A stretch of DNA of 64,000 bases from Eublepharis macularius (GCF_028583425.1 NC_072801.1:12978001-13042000); one strand, 5' to 3'. Counted from the first letter of the stretch, positions 21,782 to 34,049 are shown. Notes: generated from the letters alone by a model not told the origin. Translations and numbers: made by a program.

Positions 21782-23186
21782 AAGAATCTGCGGCTACGGA
21801 GAGGCTGCTGCTGCCTCCCTCCTCCCACGCCATTTTTCAAAAACACATATATTCCATGTCCAGGTGGATTTTTTAAAATTGTCTCCCATAGATAAAAATG
21901 AAAACGCAGTAATATGCTTCTGAATATTCTGTAGACTATGCTGTGAAAAAAGGGTGCTTGCCACTTGAGAGATCTGATAAAGTTCTTGGATGTTCTATTA
22001 CAGTGACAAGGTGTTACGTAATGACCGTTACTTCTCTCACGCCTGAAATGTTTCATTGAATGTAAATGACATACACATTAGAAGACTTCTTGTATTAAAA
22101 TTGACAATGTGTTTGGTATGCTAAAAGGCCTTGTAATGGCCTGGTGTGCACTCCAGCAATACACTCAATTCATTCTCTCGTTTTTCTACGTCCCCCTCCC
22201 CATTTCTGATGGATGAACACATATTTCTTAATCTTTTTTGTTGCTCTCTTTCCTACAATAAATCTGGTTCCATGCATACTTTCTTTTTTAAAAAATCTGT
22301 GTATACATACACCCCATCGATGTCTCCTCTTCTTTGCCTTTAACATTGTCCTGCCTTTTTCATAATTCTACTTGCTAGTACCTGGAAATCCAGATGCCTC
22401 AGTTATCCCTTGTCTTGAATTTCCGTATGATTATCTATCACAACAGTGCTTGCCAGTTGTAGCCTTGGACCCTTCAGCTTCACTGTTGTTCCTAATCTAT
22501 TTTTTAAATGTTCGCTTTCTCCCCCTTCCTTCTGCTTTCCTTCATTTATACTATACGAACCTTCTGTGTTTGCTCGGCATTTTTAAGACATATTTCCAAA
22601 TATCTGTCTTAATTTACCTCAGGAATTTTCATGAAGAGATTTTCCCCCCATTGTTTCTGCACACATTTTACTATCCAGTTTTTATTTGACTATTAATGTC
22701 TGATACTAAATGTAAATGTAACAATTCCTCCCCTCTCACACACACTGTTTATTTTATGTAACTCTCTGGGGAAGAGGGGTGTAAAAATACTTTTTAAAAA
22801 ACTCGCCATTTACTGAATTTATTATGTGAATTTTCTAAGTTAGTTAATTTATTTGTTTGTTTATTTAATTCGATTTATATTCCGCCCACCCCGCAATTGC
22901 AGGCTCAGGGCGGTTCCATTTCTTCATCATGGACACTGCTATCAACAATCCATCCCCTCACAGAATTAATATTCTTGCACTCTGGTTCACATCTTTCATA
23001 AGACACCTTATCTGTGGCTTTCTAACTGCCATCATTTTATTTTATTTTTTCCTTAGATGAGATAATGTTTTTATCTGTATCCCTTTTATAATTGTGCTTT
23101 TTCTTCTACTTTTTCTTTGTTTATAGAATTTTCTACATTGTGCAATTGGGCCTATCACTGTGGTGACTTATTTTTTTTCTCCTCAG
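21782..23186 (+). other. 3' UTR of copy A and intergenic sequence
   Basis: The first about 330 bp are the probable 3' UTR; its beginning still aligns with 43792-43850 after pseudogene B. The rest is AT-rich, with a TTTATTCGATTTATATTCCG repeat module at 22853-22925. No gene seen. Confidence 0.6.
22094..22120 (+). terminator. Probable polyadenylation signal of CYP3A copy A
   Basis: ATTAAA at 22094-22099 is followed by a GT-rich stretch (TGTGTTTGGTATG) within 25 bp, 313 bp after the stop codon. This is the first good signal after the stop; an AATAAA at about 22257 is an alternative. Confidence 0.5.
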
Positions 23187-23534
23187 AGCCAAGCTACAAG
23201 TGACGCCTGACACAGGTTGGACACTTGTCAGGTTCCCTCAAGTTTTGATGGGAAATGTAGGTGTCCTGGTCTTGCAGCTTGGCTCTCCATGTAAATGAAG
23301 TTTACAGACCCCCCCACCCACACACACACTCAGTGGAGGGGAAGGGGGGCGCCTGGCGAGAGCCTGACGCCTGCACTCCCCTCCTGACTGCGTGTTCTCC
23401 CTCCCATAGACTGCCGGTCTGTAAACTTCAATGGAGAGCCAAGCTGTAAGACCAAGACGCTTAAATTTCCCATCAAAAGTTGAGGGAAGCTGACAAGCGT
23501 CCAACCTGTGTCAGGCATCACTAGTAGCTTGGCT
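23187..23534. mobile_element. Foldback element flanked by CTCAG, copy 2
   Basis: AGCCAAGCTACAAGTGACG to GTAGCTTGGCT, with CTCAG on both sides (23182-23186, 23535-23539). A second inverted pair lies inside (GAAGTTTACAGACC and GGTCTGTAAACTTC). Confidence 0.82.
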
Positions 23535-24091
23535 CTCAGTCTCAGAAGTTGGCCTGTGATTCAATCTGTAACCCTCTTTTCCCTCACAAAGTTTACAAAC
23601 AGGTTAGAATAGTTCCATTTTTGCAGACTTGCTATCACTTTCAGCTTTAATTAACAGTCTCCCAGCTGCCCATTTCTTCCCTCTTTGCTCTTGACAGAGA
23701 TTTTAATTGTTTGTGACATTCTGCTTCTACATGTGTAGTACTTGGCAGGAACTGTAGGAGAAGGGGGAGAAATCTTCAATTTTTTCCTCCTCCATTTTTC
23801 CTCCTGAGCAAATCTGGCCATTTTAACTATATTGATGATCTTGCCACTCAATTCAGTACTACCTAGTGATAAGAGGGTTGAAATTGGAGGCCAGGATTGG
23901 ACCACAGTTTCTGACACACACACTAAACTCATATTTATTTCTGATTGACACAGCTATACACATTTGGTTTCAGCACATCCTGTTGGGTGCAAATAGGTCT
24001 ACAAAACGTCATGCTCACTGGGGCCCTACCGGGGTGACATGTGGGGCTTTTTTGAAATACGCTGAAGAAATAAGAGCATCTCACTTGTACG

Positions 24092-24299
24092 TAGGGTTGC
24101 CAGCTCTGGGTTGGGAAATATCTGGAGATTTGTGGGGTGGGCCTGATGAGGGTGGGGTCTGGAACTCAGCAGGTTATAATACCATAGAGTCCACCCTCCA
24201 AAAGCAGCCATTTTCTCCAGAGGAACTGATCTCTGTGGCCTGGAGAGCAGTTGTAATTCTGGGAGATCTCCAGGCCCCACCTGGAGTCTGGCAACCCCA
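24092..24299 (+). mobile_element. TAGGGTTGCCA hAT-type MITE
   Basis: TAGGGTTGCCAGCTC to GTCTGGCAACCCCA. Flanks CTTGTACG and TTTGTAAG agree at six of eight positions, as expected for an old 8-bp duplication. Confidence 0.75.
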
Positions 24300-24879
24300 T
24301 TTGTAAGGCATCCTTCTGAAGTGAAGACTTTACTGTTCCAATTTCCCTTTTCGCCCATTTTTGAACAGATTACCACCTAATAACCTAACAGCATCTGACT
24401 TTTTTTTACCACTCCTACCTCCCTCACATATAAATAAGTACGGGTCAGGGGAGAACTAGGAGTAAGTCTATTTCGCTACATAGCTATATTGAATCGATAA
24501 AAGATACAAGATAAAAATGAAAGAAAAAACTCAACAGAAAGAAGGGAGAGAAAAAACTAACACACACCCCCCCCCCCGTTTTAAAAGCCTCTAGAACTGG
24601 GGTGTCGGACACATTTGTTATGTGGGCTGGATCTGACATAAACGTCACTTTATTGGGCCAGGCCAAGTGTACCATAAAATTTAATGCCAGTACCAACGAT
24701 ACAAACTGTATAAAGGACGCAGGCCAACCCCATTGATGATATTATTTTTTACTCAAAATGCAAACATGCTTTAAAAATTGACAGTGTTTCCTTTATTTAA
24801 CAGTCTTTGATAACTGACATATCGTGCTCTGAATTAGTACATCAAAATCTGGAGTTAAAGTCTGTGCTGTAGCAATTTT

Positions 24880-25337
24880 AAATTTTTTAATATAAACTTT
24901 ATTTAAAAGAGAAAAGTGCATAAAGGATCTTGAACAGAATACAGGATAATAGATTTAAGCTACAACAAAAAATATAAGCAAGATATATAACACAGCTAAA
25001 TTTCATAATATTTCTCCTCTCCCTCTCCTCAAGTACTTATACCGTTTTATAGTCAACATTCTGTATTCAGTCATATATATCACATTTTATATTCAACGTT
25101 TTTAAAATCTTAGTTTTATAATCGATCTGTATCCATGTTAACTATTCTTAATATTTCTTAACTTCCCGCTACGTATTCAAAGAAATCACTCAATTTTTCC
25201 TGGAATTCCTGTGTTGGTCTGTTATGCGTATAAGAAGTTAATTTAGCCATAGAGGTATATTCATACAATTTATTCATCCACTCAGTCATATCTGGATAAG
25301 ATTCTGTCTTCCGTTTTGCTGCCTGTGCAATTGTGCC
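24880..25337 (-). mobile_element. L1-like LINE 3' fragment
   Basis: AT-rich segment inserted in the fossil hAT. It is flanked by GTAGCAATTTT (24869-24879) and GTAGCAGTTTT (25338-25348), an 11-bp target duplication. The body resembles L1 3' sequence read on the minus strand; that family call is tentative. Confidence 0.6.
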
Positions 25338-25776
25338 GTAGCAGTTTTGAGTATGCTGTTCAGGTGTGTCTCTGTAAGCAGAGAACCCACTTTTGATTTA
25401 TTGACATTCATTACAGAAAAGAACTGTCCACAAAGTTACGTTGTCCCCAAACAGGGACAGAATTTTAGAACCAAAAGCCTCAAGTAGGAGGCAGCTCAGA
25501 CCTCCAAATGGTAACATTTGCTAATGCCAACTTCAGAATACTTCTTCTATGGCTTGAATAAAATTAACGGTTTTTATGACCACACTCATCACATTATCCA
25601 TCTTCAATGTTTTTCCGCACAGTTTCCTGGTGCAAAATGCAATGAAAATTTTAAAAAACTGATGATGTGGGTCTTCAGCTACCAATTTTTCCCTGACTTT
25701 AGCAGCAACTCCAGGTTTCCCCCCCCCCCCGCCATCTGTGGTGCTCTGTCTGAGGCCAGATCAACTGTTTTTGCCC

Positions 25777-26300
25777 TAGGGCTGCCAGACCCCCGGTGGG
25801 GGCAGGGAATCCCCTGCCCCCACCCTGCCACCCCCGCCCCTCCCTACCTGGCCAGCGGGGGGGGGGGGCGTGCACTTTCCATGCGTGTCCCCCTGCGGTG
25901 CTGCACACCCCAGCGCACAGCAACCGCCAGGATCAGGCCTGTTTTGGCCTGGATCGGGGGCCCTGTGGAGTGCGGGAGCGTTCCTGCGCTCCGCAGGGGC
26001 CCACAACGGGCCTGATCCGCACCAAAACGGGCCCGATCCACGCCAAAATGGGTATGGATCGGCCCGTTTTGGCACGGATCGGGCCCGTTGTGGGCCCCTG
26101 CGGAGCGCAGGAACGCTCCAGTGCTCTACAGGGGCCCACAACAGGCCCAATCCGCACCCAAACAGGCTGCATGGTGACGTCACTTCCCAGCAGTAACGTC
26201 ATCACGCTTGCAGGAGCGCAGCACGCACACACACACCCCTTCCAGGTAAGAGCCAGGTCTCAATCTCCAGCTGGGAGATTGAGGGGGCCTGGCAACCCTA
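25777..26300 (+). mobile_element. TAGGG-type hAT element with GC-rich core
   Basis: TAGGGCTGCCAGACC to GGCCTGGCAACCCTA, with the perfect duplication TTTTGCCC at 25769-25776 and 26301-26308. The core has several inverted copies of GGGCCCACAACGGGCCTGAT-type sequence, so it is strongly self-complementary. It interrupts a fossil hAT transposase gene. Confidence 0.9.
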
Positions 26301-26340
26301 TTTTGCCCAGTTGACAGCTATTTCATCTAGAGCTCTTAGC

Positions 26341-26590
26341 AGTTTGGTGTAGTGGTTAAGAGAGCCGGAACTGTAATCTGGAGAACCAGGTTTGATTCCC
26401 CAATCCCCACTCCTCCGCTTGAAGCCAACTGGGTGACCTTGGGTCAGTCACAGCTTCCCGGAGCTCTCTCAGCCCCACCCACCTCACAGAGTGTTTGTTG
26501 TGGGGATAATAATAACATACTTTGTAAACCGCTCTGAGTGAGTGTTAAGTTGCCCTGAAGGGCAGTATATAAATCGAATGCTATTATTAA
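26341..26590 (+). mobile_element. tRNA-derived SINE, second subfamily
   Basis: GGTGTAGTGGTTAAGAGAGC to GGGCAGTATATAAATCGAAT, nearly full length. Inserted in the fossil hAT transposase. Confidence 0.87.
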
Positions 26591-26821
26591 GATCACTTAT
26601 GGTTGTGTCTTCCATTGGAACTATTTCTAAAAATTCTTCTGTAACATGCGTCTTTTCATCAACTCCACGAATAAAAATTGCAAGCTGTGCTAAATCAATA
26701 ATATCTGTGTTTTCATCTACTGCAACTGAAAATGCAATAAAGATTTAGGTTTTTTTCTATGAGTTGCCTATTAAAGTTCTCAGATAAATCACAAATTCTC
26801 TCTACAACTGTGTTTTTCCAT

Positions 26822-26882
26822 GTGTCTGACAAAGGGAGCTTTTACTCTCGAAAGCTCATACCCTGGAAATCTAGTTGTTACA
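26822..26882 (+). mobile_element. Penelope-like head fragment
   Basis: TCTGACAAAGGGAGC to CTCGAAAGCTCATACC, a short related head unit. A similar piece is at 52811-52875. Confidence 0.6.
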
Positions 26883-27079
26883 CAAATGGGAGTCTTCTTG
26901 CAAGTTTGAGAGAACTGGCAGGCAAGGACAGGCAACGAGAGAGGGTAACAAGTGAAATCTTTCACCCATGTATACAGGGATCATCCCTCTAGAGAACTTT
27001 TTAATAAACAATTGGATGTTCAACCTAAAGAGTTTTTATTTGTAAAATAATAAAGACCAATTTCACTCAACACACACAA

Positions 27080-27381
27080 CACCTTCCGCTCAGTTGCCCG
27101 GTGCTGCCGCCACTGCCTACACACAGCTGCAGGCCAGGTGCAGCAGGCGGCTGGGGCGGCGCAGGGCAACTGAGTGGGAAGGCTGGGAGGCCACCCATGC
27201 ACTGACCCAGCTGCCTCCTGCACCAATGAGGCTGGCTCACAGCGGCATGCTGCGTGATGATGTCACACGCAGTGATGTCATCACACAGTCCGGGGTGAGA
27301 GCACGCGTACGCTTTGCACACGTGGGGGCGACAACAGCCCTGAAGTTGCCCCCGGCACCAGAAATTCTGGCACCGGCCCTG
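27080..27381. mobile_element. GC-rich repeat related to the 52219 element
   Basis: Shares GATGATGTCA, GTGATGTCATCAC and a GGCACCGGCCCTG end with that type of element. No clear left end or target duplication, so probably truncated. Ends just before exon 2 of pseudogene B. Confidence 0.5.
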
Positions 27382-27436
27382 CTGATGTCTCTCAAGAAAC
27401 TCTGTTATTGACCTCTTACACTGGTTGTCTTTCTAG

Positions 27437-27530
27437 CTATGGGATCTGGCTGAACAATTTCTTTAAGAAGCTGGGGACTCCTGGGCCACAGTCCTTGCCT
27501 TTCACTAGAACCTTCCATCACTACCGGAAA
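27437..27530 (+). pseudogene. CYP3A copy B exon 2
   Basis: 94 nt, open, encoding YGIWLNNFFKKLGTPGPQSL and on. The acceptor TTTCTAG is intact. The donor reads ATGAGT where copy A has GTGAGT. Confidence 0.92.
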
Positions 27531-29845
27531 ATGAGTATCTGCGGGCATTGACCACCCGATAGCATTTCCAGGAGTCTGACTGCATGATGTACAAATGACC
27601 TGGTTACTTGTGTGTGCTTTAACAGGATGATGACAGACCCCCCCCCCTTTTTTTTTCTTCATAGCGTACTGGGAATAAGCGTCATTTTTAATTTATATTT
27701 GCACATGGATGTTTTTGTTAGCATGACAGAGAGCCTGTAGCGGCTTGAGAATGCAGGTGGGGAATGTTTTGCCTGAAGGGGCTCCCCACCAAAAGTTTGC
27801 ATTCACATAGAGACTTGAATATATCACAGAGAAGAATTCCAGGCCGTGTCTTTCATGTTTTCATGCTTTCCTTTCTACAGAGGTAAAGATAATTACAACA
27901 GCCCTGTAATGTAGGCCATGTTTCAAAGTAAAGATTTGGTCAGGTCATCCAGTGACCTTCAGGTCTGAGAGTAGATGTAATTTTGTTAAAAATTATTTCT
28001 ATTATGCTTTTCCTAGCCTAAAAAAAGAAGAAGAAAGTGGGCATATGCAGATATTTCTATATAAAAAAATGGCAAAGGAGTTCAGATTTGAAATTTATTT
28101 TCACTTGTAGGATCACTCACTCCTTTGCTTGTTTTTCTGACTTCTCTGTTACCTTGGCAGGGGATTCTGGATTTCAAACAGAGATGCTATTGGAAGTATG
28201 GTAAAATTTGGGGATGAATGTCTCATAGAATGGAATTCTGGGAAGGATACGGTAAGGGTTGATGTTATGGTCTGCGGAATTGCTGAAGCATACCATTTAC
28301 TGTAGTGGTTAATTTTCTTTTTTCTTTTTAAAATTCTTTACACTTTAATCCTACAACAAATATATATATATGTGAGCTAGCATTTGTACATGGTTCTGTT
28401 ATTGCCTAATTGTTAAAACGTTAATATCTTAACAATGTTAATTAAAATATACATTAGACATACATAAATGCTAATACTTCAAAATGTTTGGAAGATATCT
28501 AAGATACACATAAAACACAAATATTAATCTGTGACCCATTATATAACCTCTGGTGGTTAATTTCTAAAGCAAGCAAGCAATGAAATGCAAATTTACCAGG
28601 AAATCATACATCCTGACTGGATTGCGCTCTTAATGTGTGGGTATAATTAGTGGGTAGCCTGGCAGTTAATTGGCGCCAGATGGATAGCCATGTCCCCTCC
28701 TTTAGCCTCTCCTGGTTTGAAATTAGTGCCAGTTGGCCCATACCCTTCCAGAATTTTCTTCTGAGCGTTGTGCAACTTTTAATGTGTTTGAATTTGCTTG
28801 CTTTCCTCTTCCCTCTCTGCCCTTTGCTTTGTTTCATTTATGTTAGATTCTAAGATATCTTGGCCATCTTACTGGGGGGGGTTTGTACCATGCTAATTAA
28901 AATTGTAAGTGCTAAATAAAGTGCTCTGTTCTTCCATGGGGGTTCCATTAATTCACCTGCTCAGCAATACAGGTCTCCTCCATCCTGCCTTGTACTTTTG
29001 GCAGGAGCCATTCTCAAAAGCTACCCCATCTTTCTTTGCAAGGAAGTAAGAAGAGACCATATCTATCCTTTACGCCGGAGTTTTGTTGGAAGGAAAAGGA
29101 GAGAAACAGCCCCGCCAACTCCTCTATGGTGGGATGGTTCCCCTCTCTTCTCATTGTGTCTTGCAGGAGGTGAAATTAGCAACAGCTATCCCAAAGGATC
29201 CTAAGTACCATCTTCTTTGGAGAATTTGGAGGATGTAAGAAGAAGGGATGGTTTCATTCTCTCCCCAGGGGGATTTTGTAGAAGGCAGCAAAGAGTGATA
29301 TGCTTTTATTGCACCTTCTGCAAACGCCCAGAGAAGGGCACATGACCATAGACCGTGGGGAAGGGAGCTGCCATTGATGACCCAAAACTTCGTTTGTATG
29401 CCAAGGCAAAAGTACGGACTCCTGCAGATTTTTTTATTTTTCCAATGTCATTCATTTGTCACTGTGAGACCTACTGGCCAGCCAAAGGCATGTGTGCAAT
29501 CTGGGTTGGGAAAAATATACTACGTGTTTGGGATAGAGAAGTTTGATGGAGCCTGTATAAATTATGCAAATTGGGTGACTTTTAATACACTCTCTGTTGG
29601 CATGATTTATTTTGCAACATTTCTCCTTTTGCATAATGTATTCTGGCATTGCTTCTCACGGAAAGAGCAAGAGCACAGAAGCCCCACCCCAGACTGTTAA
29701 GAAGTCTTGTTAAGCCATCTTCTAATAGCTTCTGAACTTTTGGCAGGAATGCTTCCAAGAATAATTTTGAAGCCATAAAGGATGGGAATATAGAATATTT
29801 TCTTCAGTTTTCTACCACCCATTCAGAGTTGCAGTATAGACACAG
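27531..29845 (+). other. Introns 2-3 of pseudogene B
   Basis: Apart from exon 3, no repeat or coding was recognised. 28300-28560 is AT-rich. Confidence 0.55.
28161..28213 (+). pseudogene. CYP3A copy B exon 3
   Basis: 53 nt, encoding GILDFKQRCYWKYGKIWG after acceptor TTGGCAG. The donor is ATGAAT in place of GTAAGT, the same G-to-A class of change as in exon 2. Confidence 0.92.
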
Positions 29846-29853
29846 GCCGTGAG

Positions 29854-30611
29854 TAGAGATGGGCACGAACCGCATTACAAACATCAAAAACCCATGAAAA
29901 TGGTGATCGCACGATCGTGACCCGGCGGATTGTGACCGGCCACAGCCAACGAACCAGCGGTCGGGAGAGGCCTGGTTTGGGGCGTTCGGGGTCGGTTGAG
30001 GAAGCCAGACACTCAGGCGCCAGCAATCTATTCCCCTGGCAACGGAGCCAGGGGAATGCCTGAGCTCTGTCTGCCCTCCTTCTGTCGCCCTGGAAACCCA
30101 AATGGAAGCCTAGCTTTCCTTGATCAGCAGGGCTTCCTTCCAACCATGGAGCTGCAAAGCAGTTACAAGTTGGGACAAGACACCCAGGGGAGGGAGGGGG
30201 AAGGGGGTGTTCTGTAGCCATGGGCACTCCAATCTCATCCCTGCAAACCCTGATAGGCAGCTCTGATGGCCAAACACAGTCCTCCTGTGTTGCTCAATGG
30301 GACCCATGCTTATAAATAGCCGTGGTCTCTCAGGCTGGGTTTCACTTTCTGCGAGCAGTGAAGTGGGACAGAGCTCTTGCTTGCCACTTGCTAGACTTTG
30401 GGGAGAGAGACTGAGAATACAATTGAGCTTGGCATCACCTGCTGTTCCTGTATCGCTAGGAACAGCGGCGCACTCCGCTTTGGCCTCCACGAACCACGAT
30501 CCGGTTCGGGAACGGGAGATGTTCATTGCTGTTCGGGAATTCAGGATCGTGGCCCGCACCGAACCACAATCCGCTGGTTCGATATATTTTTTTTGTTCGT
30601 GCCCATGTCTA
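29854..30611 (+). mobile_element. hAT-type non-autonomous element, 758 bp
   Basis: TAGAGATGGGCACGAAC to GTGCCCATGTCTA, with the perfect duplication GCCGTGAG at 29846-29853 and 30612-30619. Same termini and length class as the 6207 element. Lies in intron 3 of pseudogene B. Confidence 0.92.
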
Positions 30612-30645
30612 GCCGTGAGTACTTGTGCCCTGTATTCATCCTATC

Positions 30646-31025
30646 CAGGGCTTTTTTTCAGCTGGAACGCGGTGGAACAGAGTTCTGGCACCTCTTGAAA
30701 ATGGTCACATGGCTGGTGACCCCGCCCCCTGATCTCCAGACAGAGGAGAGTTTAGACTGCCCAGTCTAAACTCTCCTCTGTCTGGAGATCAGGGGGCGGG
30801 GTCACCAGCCATGTGACCAATGTCGCCGAGGGCAATTTAAACTTTTAAAAACGCCCCCCTTGTTCCAGCTGACCCAAAGTGACATCACTGTGTGGTCCTG
30901 GGAGCATGCACGCACTTTGCGCATGCGCATGTGGTACCAGGGCCACTACCTCCTGCCAAGAGATGCCCCCTGTGCTGGCAACCCACTCAGTTCCACCACC
31001 TCTTTTCCCAGAAAAAAAGCCCTGA
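30646..31025 (+). mobile_element. Palindromic hAT-type MITE, copy 4
   Basis: Perfect 8-bp duplication ATCCTATC at 30638-30645 and 31026-31033. Long form. Lies in intron 3 of pseudogene B. Confidence 0.92.
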
Positions 31026-31161
31026 TCCTATCGATGTGGTATCTGGTACATTGCAACCTAGGAGCTGAAAACTTGGGCCTGTCTTCTTTTTCACGAAGGC
31101 CTGTTGCATTCTAAGGATGAATTGGTATGATTTATCCCTTAACACCTCTCTTGATAAGTAG

Positions 31162-31261
31162 ACTATTTGATGGTTAGCAACCAGTGATGGCCATTCTGGA
31201 TCCCACCATCATCAAAACCATCCTGGTAAAAGAATGGTACGCCTATTTCACCAACCGCCAG
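31162..31261 (+). pseudogene. CYP3A copy B exon 4
   Basis: 100 nt matching copy A exon 4, with an in-frame TAG at 31175-31177 where copy A has CGA (Arg). The donor GTAGGT has become CAGGGT. Confidence 0.93.
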
Positions 31262-31422
31262 CAGGGTATCCTACAGGGAGCATTCTTGACATGGCATCCT
31301 GTAATGTTGGATTGTAGTGTTTGCAGTCCTGAAAGGCCAACTCAGCCAACAGATGGGCCTGTATAAAAAGATTGGATTTCAATGCCCATCTGGCTTAATT
31401 TTTTGTACGTTTGACTGTGTAG

Positions 31423-31517
31423 AACTTTGGGCTGAATAGAGAACCGAAGAATGCCCTAACGGTGGCACGTTGGAGGAGGATTCGCACTGTACATTCACCC
31501 GTGGAAGGCTAAAGGAG
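31423..31517 (+). pseudogene. CYP3A copy B exon 5
   Basis: 95 nt against 114 in copy A. The missing 19 nt fall in several small gaps around the C-helix, so the frame is lost. Acceptor TGTGTAG and donor GTAAAA remain. Confidence 0.88.
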
Positions 31518-31559
31518 GTAAAACAGATTTCTACCAATAAATACTTTGGTCACTATCTA

Positions 31560-33690
31560 TTACTGAATTAAATTAGAGCTTCCAACCCAGCTTTTGGTAG
31601 AGCATTCTCCATAAGCGATAATTCTTTATTTAAAATTTTCTGAGTAACAAAAAAAGAGAAAAAAGAAATTAACCAATAACATGGTAGCACAGTCTATGCA
31701 CGTTCCACTAGCTAGCCAAAAGGTACATTTTTGTCCATTACTAGTTGAAGGTTCTAGTGAAAGGCAAGGACTGAGGCCCAGAGTTGGTAGGGAGTTCTTC
31801 CAGTAGCAGCAGTAATAGGCTTTGCTGTAGGCCACAGGGGTGAATTGCAGCCATCTGAGGGGGGGATTGCTTCATATACTACTGCCACGGGCTTAACAGG
31901 GTGGATGCTGGTGGCCCCCCTCCCTGTCTGGCCTTTCCCCACCACCCCCCCATTTACACTTTGGGGGCTGGGGGGAGGCTCATGCAGATAGGATGGCAGG
32001 CCTTCTGGCCTTAGTAGGCCTTGTTACTTGAGGGAGGCTAGAACTGGTAATGTGGGCTGGTGGCCATCTTTTATTAGGGCAACTACAGAGTTGTGGTTAT
32101 CAGTGGCCATTATGTGATACCAGGGCAGCCATCTTTGTTTAGGGCATCTTATTGGGCAGTAGCCATTCTGTGTGGTAGGCAGCCATTTTGTGGCTCACCC
32201 AATAGGTGGCCATTTCACTTCTGTACCCAGTTTAACCATGCTGCCCTAGAAAGGCCAAAGGAAGCCCAAAGGCAAACAGCCAGCAAAGAGGCAAGCCCCT
32301 GAACGTGCTGTGCTGGTGCTGTCCTCCTCTGATAGGAGGAGTTGTTTAGTAGTAGAGTTGCCAACTCCAGGTGGTGGCTAGAGATCTCCCGGAATTATAA
32401 CTGATCTTCAGGCCACTGGGCTCACTTCCCCTGGGGACAATGGCTGCTTTGGAGGGTGAACTCTGTGGAATTGTACCCTGCTGAGGTTTCTCCCCACCTA
32501 GGGCTATACCCTCTCCCCCCCTTCCCCCCCCCCGAGTCTCCAGGAATTTCACAATTTGAAGCTGGCAACCCTATCTAGTAGATGTGATATACTGGATTGC
32601 ATTGCAGCCCACGTACAGTCCAAAGGGGTCTCGAGGCCAAGATCAGGTCGGCCCAAGAAGCTGGAGTCAGCTGCTCTGTGTTAACAAGATTTTCTGCTCT
32701 GGAAGGACCTTCTGCCATAGGCGAGCATGAGGAAAGGGACATGCCGGCGGTGGAAGGTGCAGCGATGGACCCAGATGCTTGCTGTGGAGCCAGCAGGAGG
32801 AGGATGTATGCTGGATGAGTTTCAGAAGTGAAGGCGGTGGGGGCATAGCCCCGGTGGCAGATGGTGCTGTCACATCTGTGGCTTCAGATCATCCATGCTG
32901 GCCTGAAGAGGCCTGCCCTGTAGCATGATGGTAAGCACAGTAAAACACAGCGGGCATATGCATGGCTGTGGGGGCCCTGGGTTCAGCCTCTGTTCCTACA
33001 CCTTTGGTGCTTTACACTCAGGCAGGACCCAGGCCAGTACGTCTCCGGGCCTGAGCTAGTTGAGACAGTGGTCTTCGGGGCCGCGGCCATGAAGCAGGCA
33101 GGTTGCCAGACCACACACACGGTTGGCTTTAGTCACTGTGACATAGCAATGAGTCAAGGGTTAGGCCTTAATGCCCCCCCCCTTTTGTTAGGTACCTGGA
33201 TATAATATAAAGGGCATAAGCAGAGGCTTGGCCCTAGCGGTGGCAGGTTAGGATGGGAAAATGAGTGGGACGGTGACCCCCCCCCTTGGCACATCCCCAT
33301 TGGTCAGGAATTGGGGTCTGTCAGGAGCGACTGGTGGGCTCCACGGCAGCCAGTTGCGAGGGCAGACTGCCCCATGGCTCCCCTGTACAAGTAAGGCCCT
33401 TCTGCTGTACAGCAAGGTACTGCAGGCTGGAGGGAGAACCATTTGCCTGGACGGCTGGGTACCAGCCATGCGTTGTCTGGCTCACCCCTTGCCCAGGTCA
33501 AGGCGGAGGTCATGTGTGACCCCAGGGCTTGACCTGTACCGCTAGTTAGTTAGATCCCTTGCCGTATTGACAGTTTATGTTGAAATTAATAAAGTGGCCC
33601 AATTTTATACCCAAGCTTTGTGTCTGCCTTTTATTTCGACTGCGAGGGGGCAAACGTCAATCGCCTCTTGATCACAGAGGGTGGGATTTT
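31560..33690 (-). mobile_element. Possible fossil LTR-class or DIRS-like remnant
   Basis: Near 31870-31790 the minus strand shows a short stretch like the conserved start of an LTR-element reverse transcriptase (DGCNSPLWP). Around 33590 is an AATAAA followed by a TTTTATTTCGACTG end of the kind seen in LTR-class elements. It is broken, without visible paired ends, and a TAGGG MITE (32353) is inserted. The family is uncertain. Confidence 0.35.
32353..32573 (+). mobile_element. TAGGGTTGCCA hAT-type MITE
   Basis: TAGAGTTGCCAACTCCAGG to GCTGGCAACCCTA. Flanks TTTAGTAG / TCTAGTAG (one mismatch). Lies in intron 5 of pseudogene B. Confidence 0.85.
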
Positions 33691-33959
33691 TTTCAGTGTA
33701 AAGTTGTTGGAGCAATCACACTCCTGCACTGATCAGTGTCTTAGTAATTTTTTCGGTCATGTTAAATAACAATCTGTGTGACACCTTAAAAAGGGTTACG
33801 GCAACAACTGTATTGTAGCATAAGTTTTCATGGGCGGATGTTGCAGATTGGAGGGCTGTCTTCTCCACTGTGGTCCTAGTAAACATGTTATCAGTCATTG
33901 TTCCATTTCACAGGCGGCCAAAATGTGCACAGCATTCCAGGCATTGGTTTGTATTTCAG

Positions 33960-34049
33960 ATGTTGTCCCTCATCAACCATTATGGAGAAGTCTTGGTGAA
34001 AAAACATCCAGAAGAAAGTGGACAGTGAAGAATCCTTAGACATGAAAGA
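33960..34049 (+). pseudogene. CYP3A copy B exon 6
   Basis: 90 nt against 89, with one extra base in the A-run after GTGAAAAA. Both splice sites are intact (TTTCAG, GTGAGT) and the sequence is otherwise very close to copy A. Confidence 0.92.

Larger units (their letters stand above)
24597..26820 (-). mobile_element. Fossil hAT (Charlie-like) transposon, interrupted
   Basis: Minus-strand pieces give DLAQLAIFIRGVDEKTHVTE and FLEIVPMEDTT (26745-26590), then TVDLASDRAPQMAG, KPGVAAKVREKLVAEDPHHQ, LCGKTLKMDNVMSVVIKTVN (25770-25560) and LLLEAFGSKILSLFGDN. These match the hAT transposase pattern (the acidic catalytic region and LCGK block) as I know it from Charlie elements. Several stops and frame changes are visible. 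Inserted into it are a SINE (26341), a TAGGG hAT (25777) and an L1 end (24880). The limits are approximate. Confidence 0.75.

Noticed and set aside
25776-26314. Five overlapping open frames of 65-172 aa
   Set aside because: They arise from the palindromic GC-rich core of the TAGGG hAT element.
30110-30698. Frames of 123-149 aa
   Set aside because: They fall inside the 758-bp hAT element and have no known domain.
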